Part shown: positions 55,058 to 63,841 of the stretch, piece by piece
Numbering within the stretch: the stretch's first letter is position 1
Layout of the letters: every line of letters starts with the position of its first letter
From: CBDFJH01 sp965198095
Lineage (GTDB): Bacteria > Latescibacterota > UBA2968 > GCA-2709665
Reading direction: 5' to 3'
DNA length: 64,000 bases
Assembly: GCA_965198095.1 (NCBI GenBank)
Contig: OZ240239.1
Coordinates: 3,658,001-3,722,000 of the forward strand
The notes under the pieces: model-generated
Database searches by the model: none
Told to the model about the DNA's origin: nothing
The model's input: only the letters and a program-made list of their open reading frames with translations
Position numbers and translations under genes: made by a program

Positions 55058-56257
55058 ATGGATACCCATGAAATCATCGAACTCGAGAAGAAATACATCC
55101 TGCAGACCTACGGGCGCCCGGATTTCGTCCTGGAGCGGGGTGAAGGCGTCCATCTCCTGGACACCGACGGGAAGCGATACCTGGACTTCGTCAGCGGTCT
55201 GTCGGTGAACGCCCTCGGATACAACGATGCGGCAGTTCTGGAGGCGATGCAGCGGCAGGCGGGTCAACTCATCCACGTCTCCAACCTCTACCATACCGTT
55301 CCCGCTCCCAGACTGGCCCGCATGCTTTGCGAACGCTCCTTCGCCGACCGGGCGTTCTTTTGCAACAGCGGGGCGGAATCGATCGAGGCGGCGCTGAAGT
55401 TCGCCCGCAAGTGGGGGCACAAGACCTTCCCGGATGCGCCCAAACGTAAGTTCATCGCGATGAACAATTCCTTTCACGGGCGCACGTACGGGTCCATCTC
55501 GGCCACGGGACAACCCAAGTTCCACAAGGGATTCGAGCCCCTTCTGCCCGACATCGCGTTCGCCGATCTGAACGACGTCGAATCGGTCGAAAAGCTGATG
55601 GACGCCCGGACCGTCGCCGTTCTCGTAGAGCCCCTCCAGGCGGAGGGCGGCATCCATCTGTCGGAACCGGATTTCCTCCGGGGACTCAGAGACCTGTGCG
55701 ACGAGATGAAGGCCCTGCTGATCTTCGACGAGATCCAGTGCGGGCTCGGTCGAACCGGTTCGCTCTTCTGTTACGAGCACTACGGCGTTGAGCCCGACAT
55801 CATGACGCTCGCAAAACCGCTTGCAGGCGGGCTCCCGATCGGCGCGACCCTCCTGAAACAATCTGTGGCAGACGCCATCGACGCCGGAGATCACGCCGCC
55901 ACGTTCGGGGCGCACCCCGTGTCGTGCGCGGTCGCGATCGAAGTCTTCGGTCGACTCTCCCAGCCCGGCTTTCTGGCCGGAGTCAACTCCAAAGGCGAAC
56001 GCCTCCGCGCCGGTTTGGAGCAGATCATGGAACGATTTCCCAACAAGGTCGCCGAGGTTCGAGGGAAGGGCCTGATTGCGGGCGCCGTGATGAGAGAGAT
56101 TCCCGCGGGAGACCTGGTCTCGGCGTTCCGGGAGCGGAATATCCTCGTTTGTACCGCCGGTCCCGATGTCGTCCGCTTTCTCCCTCCCCTGGTGATCGGA
56201 TTCGAACACATAGCGGAAGCCATGGAGGCGTTTCAAGACATCCTGAACGACATCTGA
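55058..56257 (+). CDS. argD: Acetylornithine aminotransferase
   Basis: 399 residues. Class III aminotransferase with YLDFVSGLSVNALGYND at the N-terminus, FFCNSGAESIEAALKFAR, and the PLP-lysine segment IMTLAKPLAGGLPIGA. It makes N-acetylornithine from the semialdehyde. It lies 9 bp after argB. Confidence 0.94.
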   Translation: MDTHEIIELEKKYILQTYGRPDFVLERGEGVHLLDTDGKRYLDFVSGLSVNALGYNDAAVLEAMQRQAGQLIHVSNLYHTVPAPRLARMLCERSFADRAFFCNSGAESIEAALKFARKWGHKTFPDAPKRKFIAMNNSFHGRTYGSISATGQPKFHKGFEPLLPDIAFADLNDVESVEKLMDARTVAVLVEPLQAEGGIHLSEPDFLRGLRDLCDEMKALLIFDEIQCGLGRTGSLFCYEHYGVEPDIMTLAKPLAGGLPIGATLLKQSVADAIDAGDHAATFGAHPVSCAVAIEVFGRLSQPGFLAGVNSKGERLRAGLEQIMERFPNKVAEVRGKGLIAGAVMREIPAGDLVSAFRERNILVCTAGPDVVRFLPPLVIGFEHIAEAMEAFQDILNDI

Positions 56258-56271
56258 GAGGAATGCCCCGC

Positions 56272-57510
56272 ATGACGGTTCACGAATTGAAAGGGAAGAC
56301 GATCGCACTGGCCGCGTCCGGCGGCCTGGACAGCTGCACCATCTGCCGGTGGCTGACGGATCAGGGCGTGACCGTGATCTCGGTAACGGCAGACATCGGA
56401 CAGCCCGACGAGACAGAGATCACCGATGTGAAAGAACGAATGCTGGCCTGTGGCGCTGAAGAGGCCGTCGTGGTAGACCTGAAGCGGGAGCTGGTCGAGG
56501 AAGCCGTTACCCTGCTCATCGCCGGGGCCCGCTACGAGGGGGGATACTGGAATACGACCGGAATCGCACGCCACGTAACCACGCGGGGTATCCTCCGGGA
56601 ATTGGCCGCGCGAGGGATCTCGGTATTGGCCCACGGGGCGACGGGACGAGGAAACGATCAGGTCCGTTTTCAGCTGGTGGCGAACATGATAGATCCTTCG
56701 GTTCAAGTCTACGCCCCCTGGAGAGACGATGCCTTCCTGGAGTACTTCGGCGGACGCCGTGAGATGATCGCCTTCTGCCAGGCGCGTTCGCTTCCCGTCA
56801 AGGCCACGCAGGAAAAGCCGTACTCCACGGACGCGAACCTGCTGGGTCTGACGCACGAGGCCGGCAGGTTGGAATATCTGGACGTGGGCGCCGATTTCAT
56901 CGAACCGGGCATGGGGGTCTTCCCGCAGGATGCGCCCGATCGGCCGGAACCGTTCTCGGTGGAGCTGCAGGAGGGGCGCCCCGCGTCCGTCAACGGGGAA
57001 CCCGTCGATGCGCTGCAAGCGCTGCTGAAGGCCAACGACGTCGGGGGGCGCCACGGCGTGGGCATCGGCATCCACACCGTCGAAAACCGATTCGTCGGAA
57101 TCAAGTCCCGAGGCGTATACGAAAGTCCCGGCCTTTCGCTGCTCGCATCCTGCTACGAATTCCTCCTCCAGCAGGTCCTGGACCGCAGGGCCAGACGTTT
57201 GTACGAAACGCTCTCTTCGTGCCTCGCGGAACAGATCTACCAGGGCTGCTACTACGACCTTGCGTCGCAGATGACGAAGAGCGCCCTCCGGCGGCTCAGA
57301 CCACACCTGACGGGCTCGGTCACCGTCCTCGTCTACAAGGGGTCGGTGCTCTTCCAGGCCTCGGAAGGGGTGTCCTCCTCCCTCTACGCCCCGGAACGAT
57401 CCTCCATGGAAGCCGTCGGAGATTACGACCACAGGGATTCGGAGGGCTTCCTGAACGTCCTGGGCGTGGGCGCCAAGGCGCAGCACGCCTCGGGACAGAC
57501 GAAAGCCTAG
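56272..57510 (+). CDS. argG: Argininosuccinate synthase
   Basis: 412 residues from MTVHELKGKTIALAASGGLD; an ATG three codons earlier is the alternative. The N-type ATP pyrophosphatase loop is AASGGLDSCT, and GHGATGRGNDQVRFQ-type and KPYSTDANLLGLTHEAG segments mark ArgG. It joins citrulline and aspartate. The sequence is closer to the longer group of ArgG than to the common one. It overlaps no neighbour. Confidence 0.93.
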   Translation: MTVHELKGKTIALAASGGLDSCTICRWLTDQGVTVISVTADIGQPDETEITDVKERMLACGAEEAVVVDLKRELVEEAVTLLIAGARYEGGYWNTTGIARHVTTRGILRELAARGISVLAHGATGRGNDQVRFQLVANMIDPSVQVYAPWRDDAFLEYFGGRREMIAFCQARSLPVKATQEKPYSTDANLLGLTHEAGRLEYLDVGADFIEPGMGVFPQDAPDRPEPFSVELQEGRPASVNGEPVDALQALLKANDVGGRHGVGIGIHTVENRFVGIKSRGVYESPGLSLLASCYEFLLQQVLDRRARRLYETLSSCLAEQIYQGCYYDLASQMTKSALRRLRPHLTGSVTVLVYKGSVLFQASEGVSSSLYAPERSSMEAVGDYDHRDSEGFLNVLGVGAKAQHASGQTKA

Positions 57511-57532
57511 AACGCAACCAGGATTCGGAAAG

Positions 57533-58936
57533 ATGGCGGAACCCTCGGACAAACTCTGGAGCGGCAGGTTTACGAAACCGGCGGGCCGGGCCATGGAGCG
57601 GTTCAACGCCTCCATCGGGTTCGATCGAAGACTTTATCGCGTCGACATACAGGGGAGCCGCGTTTACGCCGGAGCACTCGAGCAAATCGGGGTCTTCGAG
57701 CCGAAAGAACGGGACCGGGTGATCGAAGGGCTGAATCAGATCGAACACGAGATCGAGACCGGCCGGCTTTCGATGACGGATGACCTCGAGGACATTCATA
57801 CCGCGATAGAAAAAAGACTCCTCGACATCGTCGGTCCTGTCGCGGGGAAGCTCCACACGGGCCGCAGCCGAAACGATCAGGTGGCTCTGGATGAACGCCT
57901 CTATCTCAAAGAGGCCATTGCCCGGACGGGTGATCTCATCCACCGACTGCAGACGGTGCTGGTGGATTCGGCCCGGTCGCACGTGGATGTCCTCATGCCC
58001 GGCTATACGCACCTGCGGCAGGCGCAGCCCGTGAGGTTTTCACACTACGCGATGGCGCTTTTCTGGATGCTCGAACGGGATCTGGGCAGATTCCTGGACT
58101 GCCGAAGTCGCGCGGACGCGATGCCACTCGGGTCCGGGGCGCTCGCGGGCAGCGCCTACCCCCTGGACCGGGAGGCGCTGGCATCGAAGCTGGGCTTCTC
58201 GCGCGTCACCGAGAACAGCATCGACGCTGTGAGCGACAGGGATTTCATCCTGGAGTTCCTCTCGGCGGCCGCCATCCTCCTGGGACACCTCAGTCGTTTC
58301 TCGGAAGACCTGATGATCTGGTCTTCGGCCGAGTTCGGGTTCATCGAGCTGGATGAGGCCTATTGCACAGGCTCCAGCATGATGCCTCAGAAAAAAAATC
58401 CGGACGCGCTGGAGCTGGTTCGAGGAAAGACCGGTCGGGTCTACGGCAACCTGGTCTCCCTTCTGACGGTGATGAAGGGCCTTCCGATGACCTACGCAAA
58501 GGATATGCAAGAGGATAAGGAACCGTTGTTCGACACGGCGGATACGGTCTGCTCGGCACTGGAGGTGGTCGCCGGCGTCTGGACGACCCTGAAGCTCAAA
58601 CCGGATCGTATCGCCTCGAGCCTCGACGGGATGATCCTGGCCACCGACCTGGCGGACTACCTGGCTCGAAAAGGTCTCCCGTTCCGGGAGTGCCACCGCA
58701 TCGTCGGCCAGCTCGTGAAGTCTGCCGGCGAGACGGGAAGACGATTGGACGCGCTGGATCTCGAGACCCTGCAGGCGGCTTCCGATGCGTTCGGCCCGGA
58801 CGTCAGCGACATCCTGTCTCCCGAGCAAAGCACCTCCGGAAGGGAGATCCGGGGCGGGACGGGAAAGCGCGCAGTCTCGGAACAGATCGCGGAGGCGAGC
58901 CGCATCCTCGAATCGCGGAGCCGGCCCGCACGATGA
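57533..58936 (+). CDS. argH: Argininosuccinate lyase
   Basis: 467 residues. Fumarase/aspartase superfamily signature with the Ser-loop GSSMMPQKKNPDALELVRGK, and AGKLHTGRSRNDQVALDERL and TYAKDMQEDKEPLFDTAD. It splits argininosuccinate into arginine and fumarate. The operon has no argA/argJ (acetylation) and no argF, so those must be elsewhere. Confidence 0.95.
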   Translation: MAEPSDKLWSGRFTKPAGRAMERFNASIGFDRRLYRVDIQGSRVYAGALEQIGVFEPKERDRVIEGLNQIEHEIETGRLSMTDDLEDIHTAIEKRLLDIVGPVAGKLHTGRSRNDQVALDERLYLKEAIARTGDLIHRLQTVLVDSARSHVDVLMPGYTHLRQAQPVRFSHYAMALFWMLERDLGRFLDCRSRADAMPLGSGALAGSAYPLDREALASKLGFSRVTENSIDAVSDRDFILEFLSAAAILLGHLSRFSEDLMIWSSAEFGFIELDEAYCTGSSMMPQKKNPDALELVRGKTGRVYGNLVSLLTVMKGLPMTYAKDMQEDKEPLFDTADTVCSALEVVAGVWTTLKLKPDRIASSLDGMILATDLADYLARKGLPFRECHRIVGQLVKSAGETGRRLDALDLETLQAASDAFGPDVSDILSPEQSTSGREIRGGTGKRAVSEQIAEASRILESRSRPAR

Positions 58937-59559
58937 GATCGTTCAGCGAAAGGGACGTTCGAAGGCACTACGACCTCCTCCAGCATGGACGTGAGCTTGG
59001 ATTGACGCAGCTCAAGGTCCTCGACGGGACGCACATCCTCGGTATAGGACTGTTCGACACCGAGGATGACTTTGTCGCCGAGTGCAGGCGTTACAACGGC
59101 CTGGGGGTCCTCTACGTCGGAGTGAACCCGAGATCTCTCCGTCTGCTCAAGGATCTGGGGGGGCTGCGAAACCGGGTGCGCACCCTCTTCCAGGAGGTTG
59201 TCGGTGAAAGCGGCATCGATCACGTCACCGGAATCGTGGTTCCCGGCAGGTCCGCGCTGACGGAACGGGCCAATCGGTATTGCCGCGATACCACCGTCCT
59301 GTCGGAGAGAGAACTCTTCTTTCCGATGGACGAACCGATCCCGGTGCAGGACAGCAGCCGCCGGGAAGTGCAGGAGCGCATCGCATTCTGGCTTTACGGC
59401 GACAACGGGAGACCCGCGCCTCCCCTCACCCATTTCACCCGGGTTGTCGGCACGATGGCGCCGGATGGGGGCTGGCTGCGTCGACGCACGCGGTTCTGGA
59501 GGTATCGGCCATATATCCTGGACGGCATCGCCGCCGAGATCCTCAAAGCCGGCGCGTGA
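58933..59559 (+). CDS. Unknown protein coupled to argH
   Basis: 208 residues; its ATG overlaps the argH stop by 4 bases (ATGA), so it is probably part of the arg operon. No family recognised. The segment LGVLYVGVNPRSLRLLKDLG resembles the 'vGvNPR' strand of archaeo-eukaryotic primase-type folds, but the acidic catalytic pair is not evident, so a primase role is not claimed. The C-terminal half has many Arg residues. Its role in arginine synthesis, if any, is unknown. Confidence 0.65.
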   Translation: MRSFSERDVRRHYDLLQHGRELGLTQLKVLDGTHILGIGLFDTEDDFVAECRRYNGLGVLYVGVNPRSLRLLKDLGGLRNRVRTLFQEVVGESGIDHVTGIVVPGRSALTERANRYCRDTTVLSERELFFPMDEPIPVQDSSRREVQERIAFWLYGDNGRPAPPLTHFTRVVGTMAPDGGWLRRRTRFWRYRPYILDGIAAEILKAGA

Positions 59560-59822
59560 CCCTTGTTGGGCCTCATCGCTTCGGGCCAGAGCGGGTTGAA
59601 CGATCCGCCCTTCTGCTTTCCGGCCGGTCGGAACGGTGAGCCCACGTTCGGGAGGGGAACCCCATCCGATGACCCGAGCCGTGCCGCACCGACTCGCGCC
59701 CAACGATTTCAAGACTTGCTCGGCGGGAGCTCCGAGACAAAAGCCTTCGCGAAATAGCAGACTTGACGCCGTCTCCCGTCAACCGTAGATTCTGTTTTAG
59801 CCCCGCTGTCCGGAGAAGCGCT
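59560..59822. other. Intergenic region with promoter of the exported-protein gene
   Basis: No gene seen. The last 60 bp hold the promoter listed separately. Confidence 0.6.
59763..59791 (+). promoter_or_regulatory. Predicted sigma70-type promoter
   Basis: TTGACG, 17 bases, TAGATT, about 30 bp before the start of the exported protein gene. Confidence 0.6.
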
Positions 59823-60836
59823 ATGTTCAGAAAAACAGTCGCTTTGGTCACCGTCCTCTCTCTGATCTGCAGCAGCCTCGTCCCGGCCGGAAACGCCCAG
59901 GCCGCCGTGGAAAGGGACGCCGGCGAGGAAACAAGCGAGCCTGGGGCCGTTCGGACGATCGTCTCCCGTGACGAGAGCTGGGCCATCATGGATGTCCGCA
60001 GCGTGTCGGGGAAGCTCGTGATCGTCAGCCCGGTCGTGGGGCGCGAGATCGACTTCGAAGAGAGCAACCGCTTTGCGATTTTCCACGGAAGGAACAAGTA
60101 TAACAGGGGCATCGAGCTCTCGCTGTTGAACGTGGGCATTCCGGGATTTCAGTCTGCGGTCTTTCTCAAGAGAGACGGCGAAAAGGCGGATGTACGCATC
60201 CGCTTTCGCTCGGGGCCCAGGATCGAAAGTCGCCTGTTTCCGCTCGAAGGGCTGGACGACCTTCGGAGAACGCGCGAGTACATCGAGCACTTCGCGGAGA
60301 TCCAAAGGGCGGAATACGAGATCGGGAAGACGTCTCGCATCGAACCGAATGCCGAATATCCCAAAACGACCGACGAGCTGATCTCGTTCGAGCAGCGCGT
60401 TCCCAAGTTTGCGCTCCTGGCTCGGACGCCGGGCCGGGTCGCATTGAAGAACGGCGACCGCCTGAGCGGAGAGTTCGTTCCCTTCTACGAAAACGATCGG
60501 ATCCTCCTGCAGACCGAGTATGATTCGCATCAAATCGCCGTGGAGGATATACAGCGCCTTATTTTGCAAGGGAATCGTGGATCGTGGGCAGCGCGCGAGG
60601 CGGTGACGGGCGCGCTCGGCGGCGCGGCGGCCGGCGCGCTCGTGGGCGCCTTGTCGGCCTGGCAGTCCGGCGGGTCCGTGCGCGAGTGGGCGACCTTTTG
60701 CGCCTCCTTCTTTGCCGCCGCCGGTTTTGTCACCGGGCTGATGAGGGGGGCACGCAGCGCGCAGGGGGACGAGGAGTTCGTACTGGGTCCCCTGCCGGAC
60801 AGGGAAACGGGCAAGGCGAAAAAGAGGGATCGGTGA
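59823..60836 (+). CDS. Exported protein of unknown function
   Basis: 337 residues from MFRKTVALVTVLSLICSSLV, a signal peptide ending near AQAAVE. The middle is beta-rich and charged with two tandem parts of similar type (GKLVIVSPVVGREIDFEESN and GRVALKNGDRLSGEFVPFYE), the second like the 'lknGdrltGev' pattern of surface or periplasmic proteins. Residues about 265-305 are a Gly/Ala-rich hydrophobic stretch (GALGGAAAGALVGAL) that looks like a membrane glycine zipper. No family assigned. Confidence 0.7.
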   Translation: MFRKTVALVTVLSLICSSLVPAGNAQAAVERDAGEETSEPGAVRTIVSRDESWAIMDVRSVSGKLVIVSPVVGREIDFEESNRFAIFHGRNKYNRGIELSLLNVGIPGFQSAVFLKRDGEKADVRIRFRSGPRIESRLFPLEGLDDLRRTREYIEHFAEIQRAEYEIGKTSRIEPNAEYPKTTDELISFEQRVPKFALLARTPGRVALKNGDRLSGEFVPFYENDRILLQTEYDSHQIAVEDIQRLILQGNRGSWAAREAVTGALGGAAAGALVGALSAWQSGGSVREWATFCASFFAAAGFVTGLMRGARSAQGDEEFVLGPLPDRETGKAKKRDR

Positions 60837-60853
60837 GCGCACCGGGAGGAATC

Positions 60854-61384
60854 ATGCTTGTCATACCGTTCAACGGCAAAACGCCCGTGATCCACGAAAC
60901 CGCCTACCTGGCCGAGGGATCGGTGATCATCGGGGATGTCGTAATAGGGGCAGAAGCAGGCATCTGGTTCAACGCCGTACTGAGAGGCGATGTCGAACCG
61001 ATTCGGATCGGGCGCCGAACCAACATCCAGGATGGGGCCGTCATTCATACAGACCCCGGATGCCCCTGCACCGTAGGCGAGTCGGTGACCGTCGGCCACA
61101 ACGTGATCCTGCACGGTTGCCACGTCGGCGACGGCGCAACCGTCGGCATGGGCGCCACCGTGCTCAACCGGGCGAGCGTGGGCGAAGAGGCGTTCGTCGC
61201 CGCCAACGCGCTGGTGCTCGAAGACACGGACGTCCCCGCTCGAATGCTGGTCGCCGGTCTACCCGCCAAGCCCAAGCGAGAGCTGACGAAGGCGCAGGCC
61301 GCAGACTTCAGGAAGAATGCCGACGGCTACGTTCGGCGCGCGGCGGGCTATCTCGAAGCCCGAAAGCCTGGGCCGACTCATTGA
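60854..61384 (+). CDS. Gamma-carbonic anhydrase family protein
   Basis: 176 residues from the ATG preceded by GGGAGGA; a GTG at 60,833 is possible. Left-handed beta-helix hexapeptide repeats run through the protein. Zinc-ligand His residues are in GAVIHTDPGCP and TVGHNVILHGCHVGDG, as in the YrdA/PaaY-type group. Such proteins form trimers; many have weak or no carbonic anhydrase activity. Confidence 0.88.
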   Translation: MLVIPFNGKTPVIHETAYLAEGSVIIGDVVIGAEAGIWFNAVLRGDVEPIRIGRRTNIQDGAVIHTDPGCPCTVGESVTVGHNVILHGCHVGDGATVGMGATVLNRASVGEEAFVAANALVLEDTDVPARMLVAGLPAKPKRELTKAQAADFRKNADGYVRRAAGYLEARKPGPTH

Positions 61385-61812
61385 ACGATCGTGGACAAGA
61401 CAGGGATGTGGCAGAGGGCCTGGACGAAGGCATCCGACAGTTCAACGACGAGGGCTTCTTCGAATGCCACGACACCTGGGAGGCGATATGGATGGGCCTC
61501 CGGGGCCGCGACCGGCTGTTTTTCCACGGCCTGATCCAGGTCGCGGTGGGCTACTACCACCTGACCTGCGAGAACTATCCGGGCGCGGAGCACCTCCTGG
61601 CGAGAGGCATCGCGAAGCTGGAAGCGTTTTCGCCGGGCCACCGCAGGGTGGACGTGGCGGATCTCCTGAAGCACGCATCAACGGCGCTCTCCCGGACGAT
61701 CGACGCGCGGTCGGGCGACCGGGAGCCCTTTGGACCGGACGCATTCCCGAAAATTCGAAGGACGAACCGTGCACCGACCTTTGAAGTGGGACAAGGCCTC
61801 GAGCGCGGATAA
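61381..61812 (+). CDS. DUF309 family protein
   Basis: 143 residues from a TTG that overlaps the stop of the carbonic-anhydrase-like gene (TTGA). FNDEGFFECHDTWEAIWMGL and FFHGLIQVAVGYYHLTCENY match DUF309, a helical domain with conserved E-x-HE-type residues (here EFFEcHDtWE). Function unknown. Confidence 0.8.
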   Translation: MNDRGQDRDVAEGLDEGIRQFNDEGFFECHDTWEAIWMGLRGRDRLFFHGLIQVAVGYYHLTCENYPGAEHLLARGIAKLEAFSPGHRRVDVADLLKHASTALSRTIDARSGDREPFGPDAFPKIRRTNRAPTFEVGQGLERG

Positions 61813-62338
61813 GAGATGGCGGGGATTCTGGGCGATCCCATTGGCCCTCTGTCTCGGCTGCGGGTCTTCCGATCCTGCAGGCAGCCCCCAGGGGCCGGCG
61901 TCCGGCTCCCGGTTCCAGGTCGCATACATCACGCAGGATGCGTTCGACAGCTACCTTGCACAAGTCCTGGAGGCGGCGAGACCGATGCCGGTCATGGTCC
62001 GGGAATTCGACGCGATTACCCAGGACTGGTTCAGTCAGCGTACCACCGACTATTGGACGCTCCAATTCACGCTGAATCTCATCGCTCGGGTAGAGATGAT
62101 CGAAAAAGAGGTGAAGAAAATCCGACCGCAGGATCCGCGGCTTGGAGAACTGCACACGGAATTCGAGGCGGCGTTGGCGACATACGTGGAGGCATTCACG
62201 GACTTCGCGAATCAAATCACGTTCAGGAGCCGGGATCTCCTGGCTGCAGTCAACGAGAAGGTCCGCCAAGGGAACGTTCATCTCATCCGTTTTCAGGTCC
62301 TCATGGGCAACCTGGCCGGTCGAGAGATCAGCTTTTAG
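61769..62338 (+). CDS. Lipoprotein of unknown function
   Basis: 189 residues from a GTG with AAGGA upstream; start overlaps the DUF309 gene by 44 bases. The signal WGFWAIPLALCLGC-type stretch ends in a lipobox LCLGC. The mature part is helical (DAFDSYLAQVLEAARPMPVM, EFEAALATYVEAFTDFANQI) with no known family. It is the last gene before repeat element D. Confidence 0.7.
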   Translation: MHRPLKWDKASSADKRWRGFWAIPLALCLGCGSSDPAGSPQGPASGSRFQVAYITQDAFDSYLAQVLEAARPMPVMVREFDAITQDWFSQRTTDYWTLQFTLNLIARVEMIEKEVKKIRPQDPRLGELHTEFEAALATYVEAFTDFANQITFRSRDLLAAVNEKVRQGNVHLIRFQVLMGNLAGREISF

Positions 62339-62340
62339 CC

Positions 62341-62853
62341 TGAATAATTCATAAAAAAGGTTAGGAAAGTCACTCATGCTCTACTTTTCTTGCCGCCCAA
62401 GAAAAGTAGACAAAAGAAGGGCTCCTGCCTGCCGCGCCCAACGCGGCGCAGGCAGGCCCCTCAAACGCCGGGGAGGCTCGGGCCGTGGCGACTCAGCCTC
62501 ACTGAAAACAACTGGCGCCGCGAAAGGACTGAACTCCTCCCCCCGCCTTATGCCCACTGCGGGACCCGCCCCCACGCCGCGAATTTCCATTCGCCCCCAC
62601 ATCCGCCCCCGCACCCGACCCCGTCCCACAGAGGGCCCTGACCCCTGGGAGGAGAAACGCCGAAGCAGCTAGAGATCCGGAACGCCACGGCCGCGATGGC
62701 ATCTGGCCCGAATCACTCGTGACATCTGAACAATCTGCGTGCATCCTGGGCTTTCCAGCTATTGCACCAAAACAAAGATTTTCAGCTCAAATTGGACAAC
62801 TGATTGTTCTACATAAAATTATGAAGATTTTCAGAAAATTTATGAATTATTCA
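62341..62853. mobile_element. Complete TIR element containing repeat D (MITE-like)
   Basis: 513 bases bounded by a perfect 15-base inverted repeat TGAATAATTCATAAA / TTTATGAATTATTCA. The first ~410 bases are repeat D. No transposase gene is inside, so it is non-autonomous. It begins directly after the stop of the upstream lipoprotein gene. It holds an internal hairpin at about 62,430-62,460 with arms CCTGCCTGCCGCGCC and GGCGCAGGCAGG. Confidence 0.8.
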
Positions 62854-62917
62854 CCTTAGGTCGCGCGCGCGTCCGAATGCGACAGGCACCTCGAAGCAGG
62901 CGACGATCCAGGAACAC
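62854..62917. other. Short intergenic region after TIR element
   Basis: Nothing notable seen apart from the gene end on the minus strand. Confidence 0.5.
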
Positions 62918-63841
62918 TCAGGGCCTCCGTTTGCGCTTGGCCAGATAGTTGTAGAGCGCCGTATCGAACGGCTCCTCGACGTCGAGGGGCACGTAGTCAA
63001 TCAAGCTTTCCCGGCACTCCTTCCGGAATCGACGCACCGTCCGCTGCACCGAGGCCCGGTATTCCTCGGCGACCTGCCAGGGCTCCGTGGACACGCTGGC
63101 CCCCGATTCGAGATCGATGAACTGCGTCTCGTGGTCAAACGCGAAGTCTCGCTCCCTGGGGTCCAGAATGTGGAAGAGGATGACTTCGTGTTTCCTGTGT
63201 CTGAAATGTTTGAGGCCGGAAAGCGTACGGTCGGGATCATCCAACAGGTCTGACAGGACAATCATCAATCCACGGCGAACGATGCGCTCGGCAAGGTCGT
63301 GGAACGATCCGGCCAGGTCGGTATCCGATCCCTCGGGAAGGCTCTGATGCAACGTGTGGAGCAGCGTATGCAGGTGACTTTCACGAGACCTGGGGGGCAG
63401 ATACGCACGCATTTGACCATCGAAGACGGCGAGACCCACTGCGTCTCGCTGGCGCAGCATGAGATGGGCCAGAGATGCGGCGACGTACGTCGCATACTGG
63501 AACTTCGTGAGGGCCCCGGAGCCGTACGCCATCGATCTGCTCGCGTCTAGAAGGAGATAGGCCTTGAGGTTGGTTTCCTCTTCGAACTGCTTCACGTAGA
63601 GGCGCTCCGTCTTTCCGTAGACCTTCCAATCGACGTCACGCGTGGTATCGCCCGGTATGTAGGGCCTGTATTCGGAGAACTCCACGGAAAACCCGTGGTA
63701 GGGACTCTGGTGCAGTCCTGTGATAAACCCCTCCACGACAAGACGCGCGACAAGATCCAGTCCCGAGAGTCGGGCTACCGCTTCCGGTTTAAGATAGCTC
63801 CTGGAATCGGGTCGCGCAGCGTGGCCCCCCCGCCTCTTCAT
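62918..63841 (-). CDS. DUF58 domain protein
   Basis: 307 residues. YHGFSVEFSEYRPYIPGDTT and RDVDWKVYGKTERLYVKQFEE are the DUF58 signature, followed by a von Willebrand-like part with LLLDASRSMAYGSG. Proteins of this family are partners of MoxR AAA+ ATPases and probably bind metal or act as co-chaperones in membrane or cell-envelope maturation. Its ATG overlaps the moxR stop. Confidence 0.9.
   Translation of the reverse strand: MKRRGGHAARPDSRSYLKPEAVARLSGLDLVARLVVEGFITGLHQSPYHGFSVEFSEYRPYIPGDTTRDVDWKVYGKTERLYVKQFEEETNLKAYLLLDASRSMAYGSGALTKFQYATYVAASLAHLMLRQRDAVGLAVFDGQMRAYLPPRSRESHLHTLLHTLHQSLPEGSDTDLAGSFHDLAERIVRRGLMIVLSDLLDDPDRTLSGLKHFRHRKHEVILFHILDPRERDFAFDHETQFIDLESGASVSTEPWQVAEEYRASVQRTVRRFRKECRESLIDYVPLDVEEPFDTALYNYLAKRKRRP

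Noticed and set aside
53936..56308. 790-codon open frame on the minus strand across argB-argD
   Set aside because: Opposite strand of well-defined arg genes; amino-acid composition is typical of antisense frames.
58933..59559. Archaeo-eukaryotic primase assignment for the gene after argH
   Set aside because: Only one short motif resembles the family; the catalytic acidic pair is not visible.
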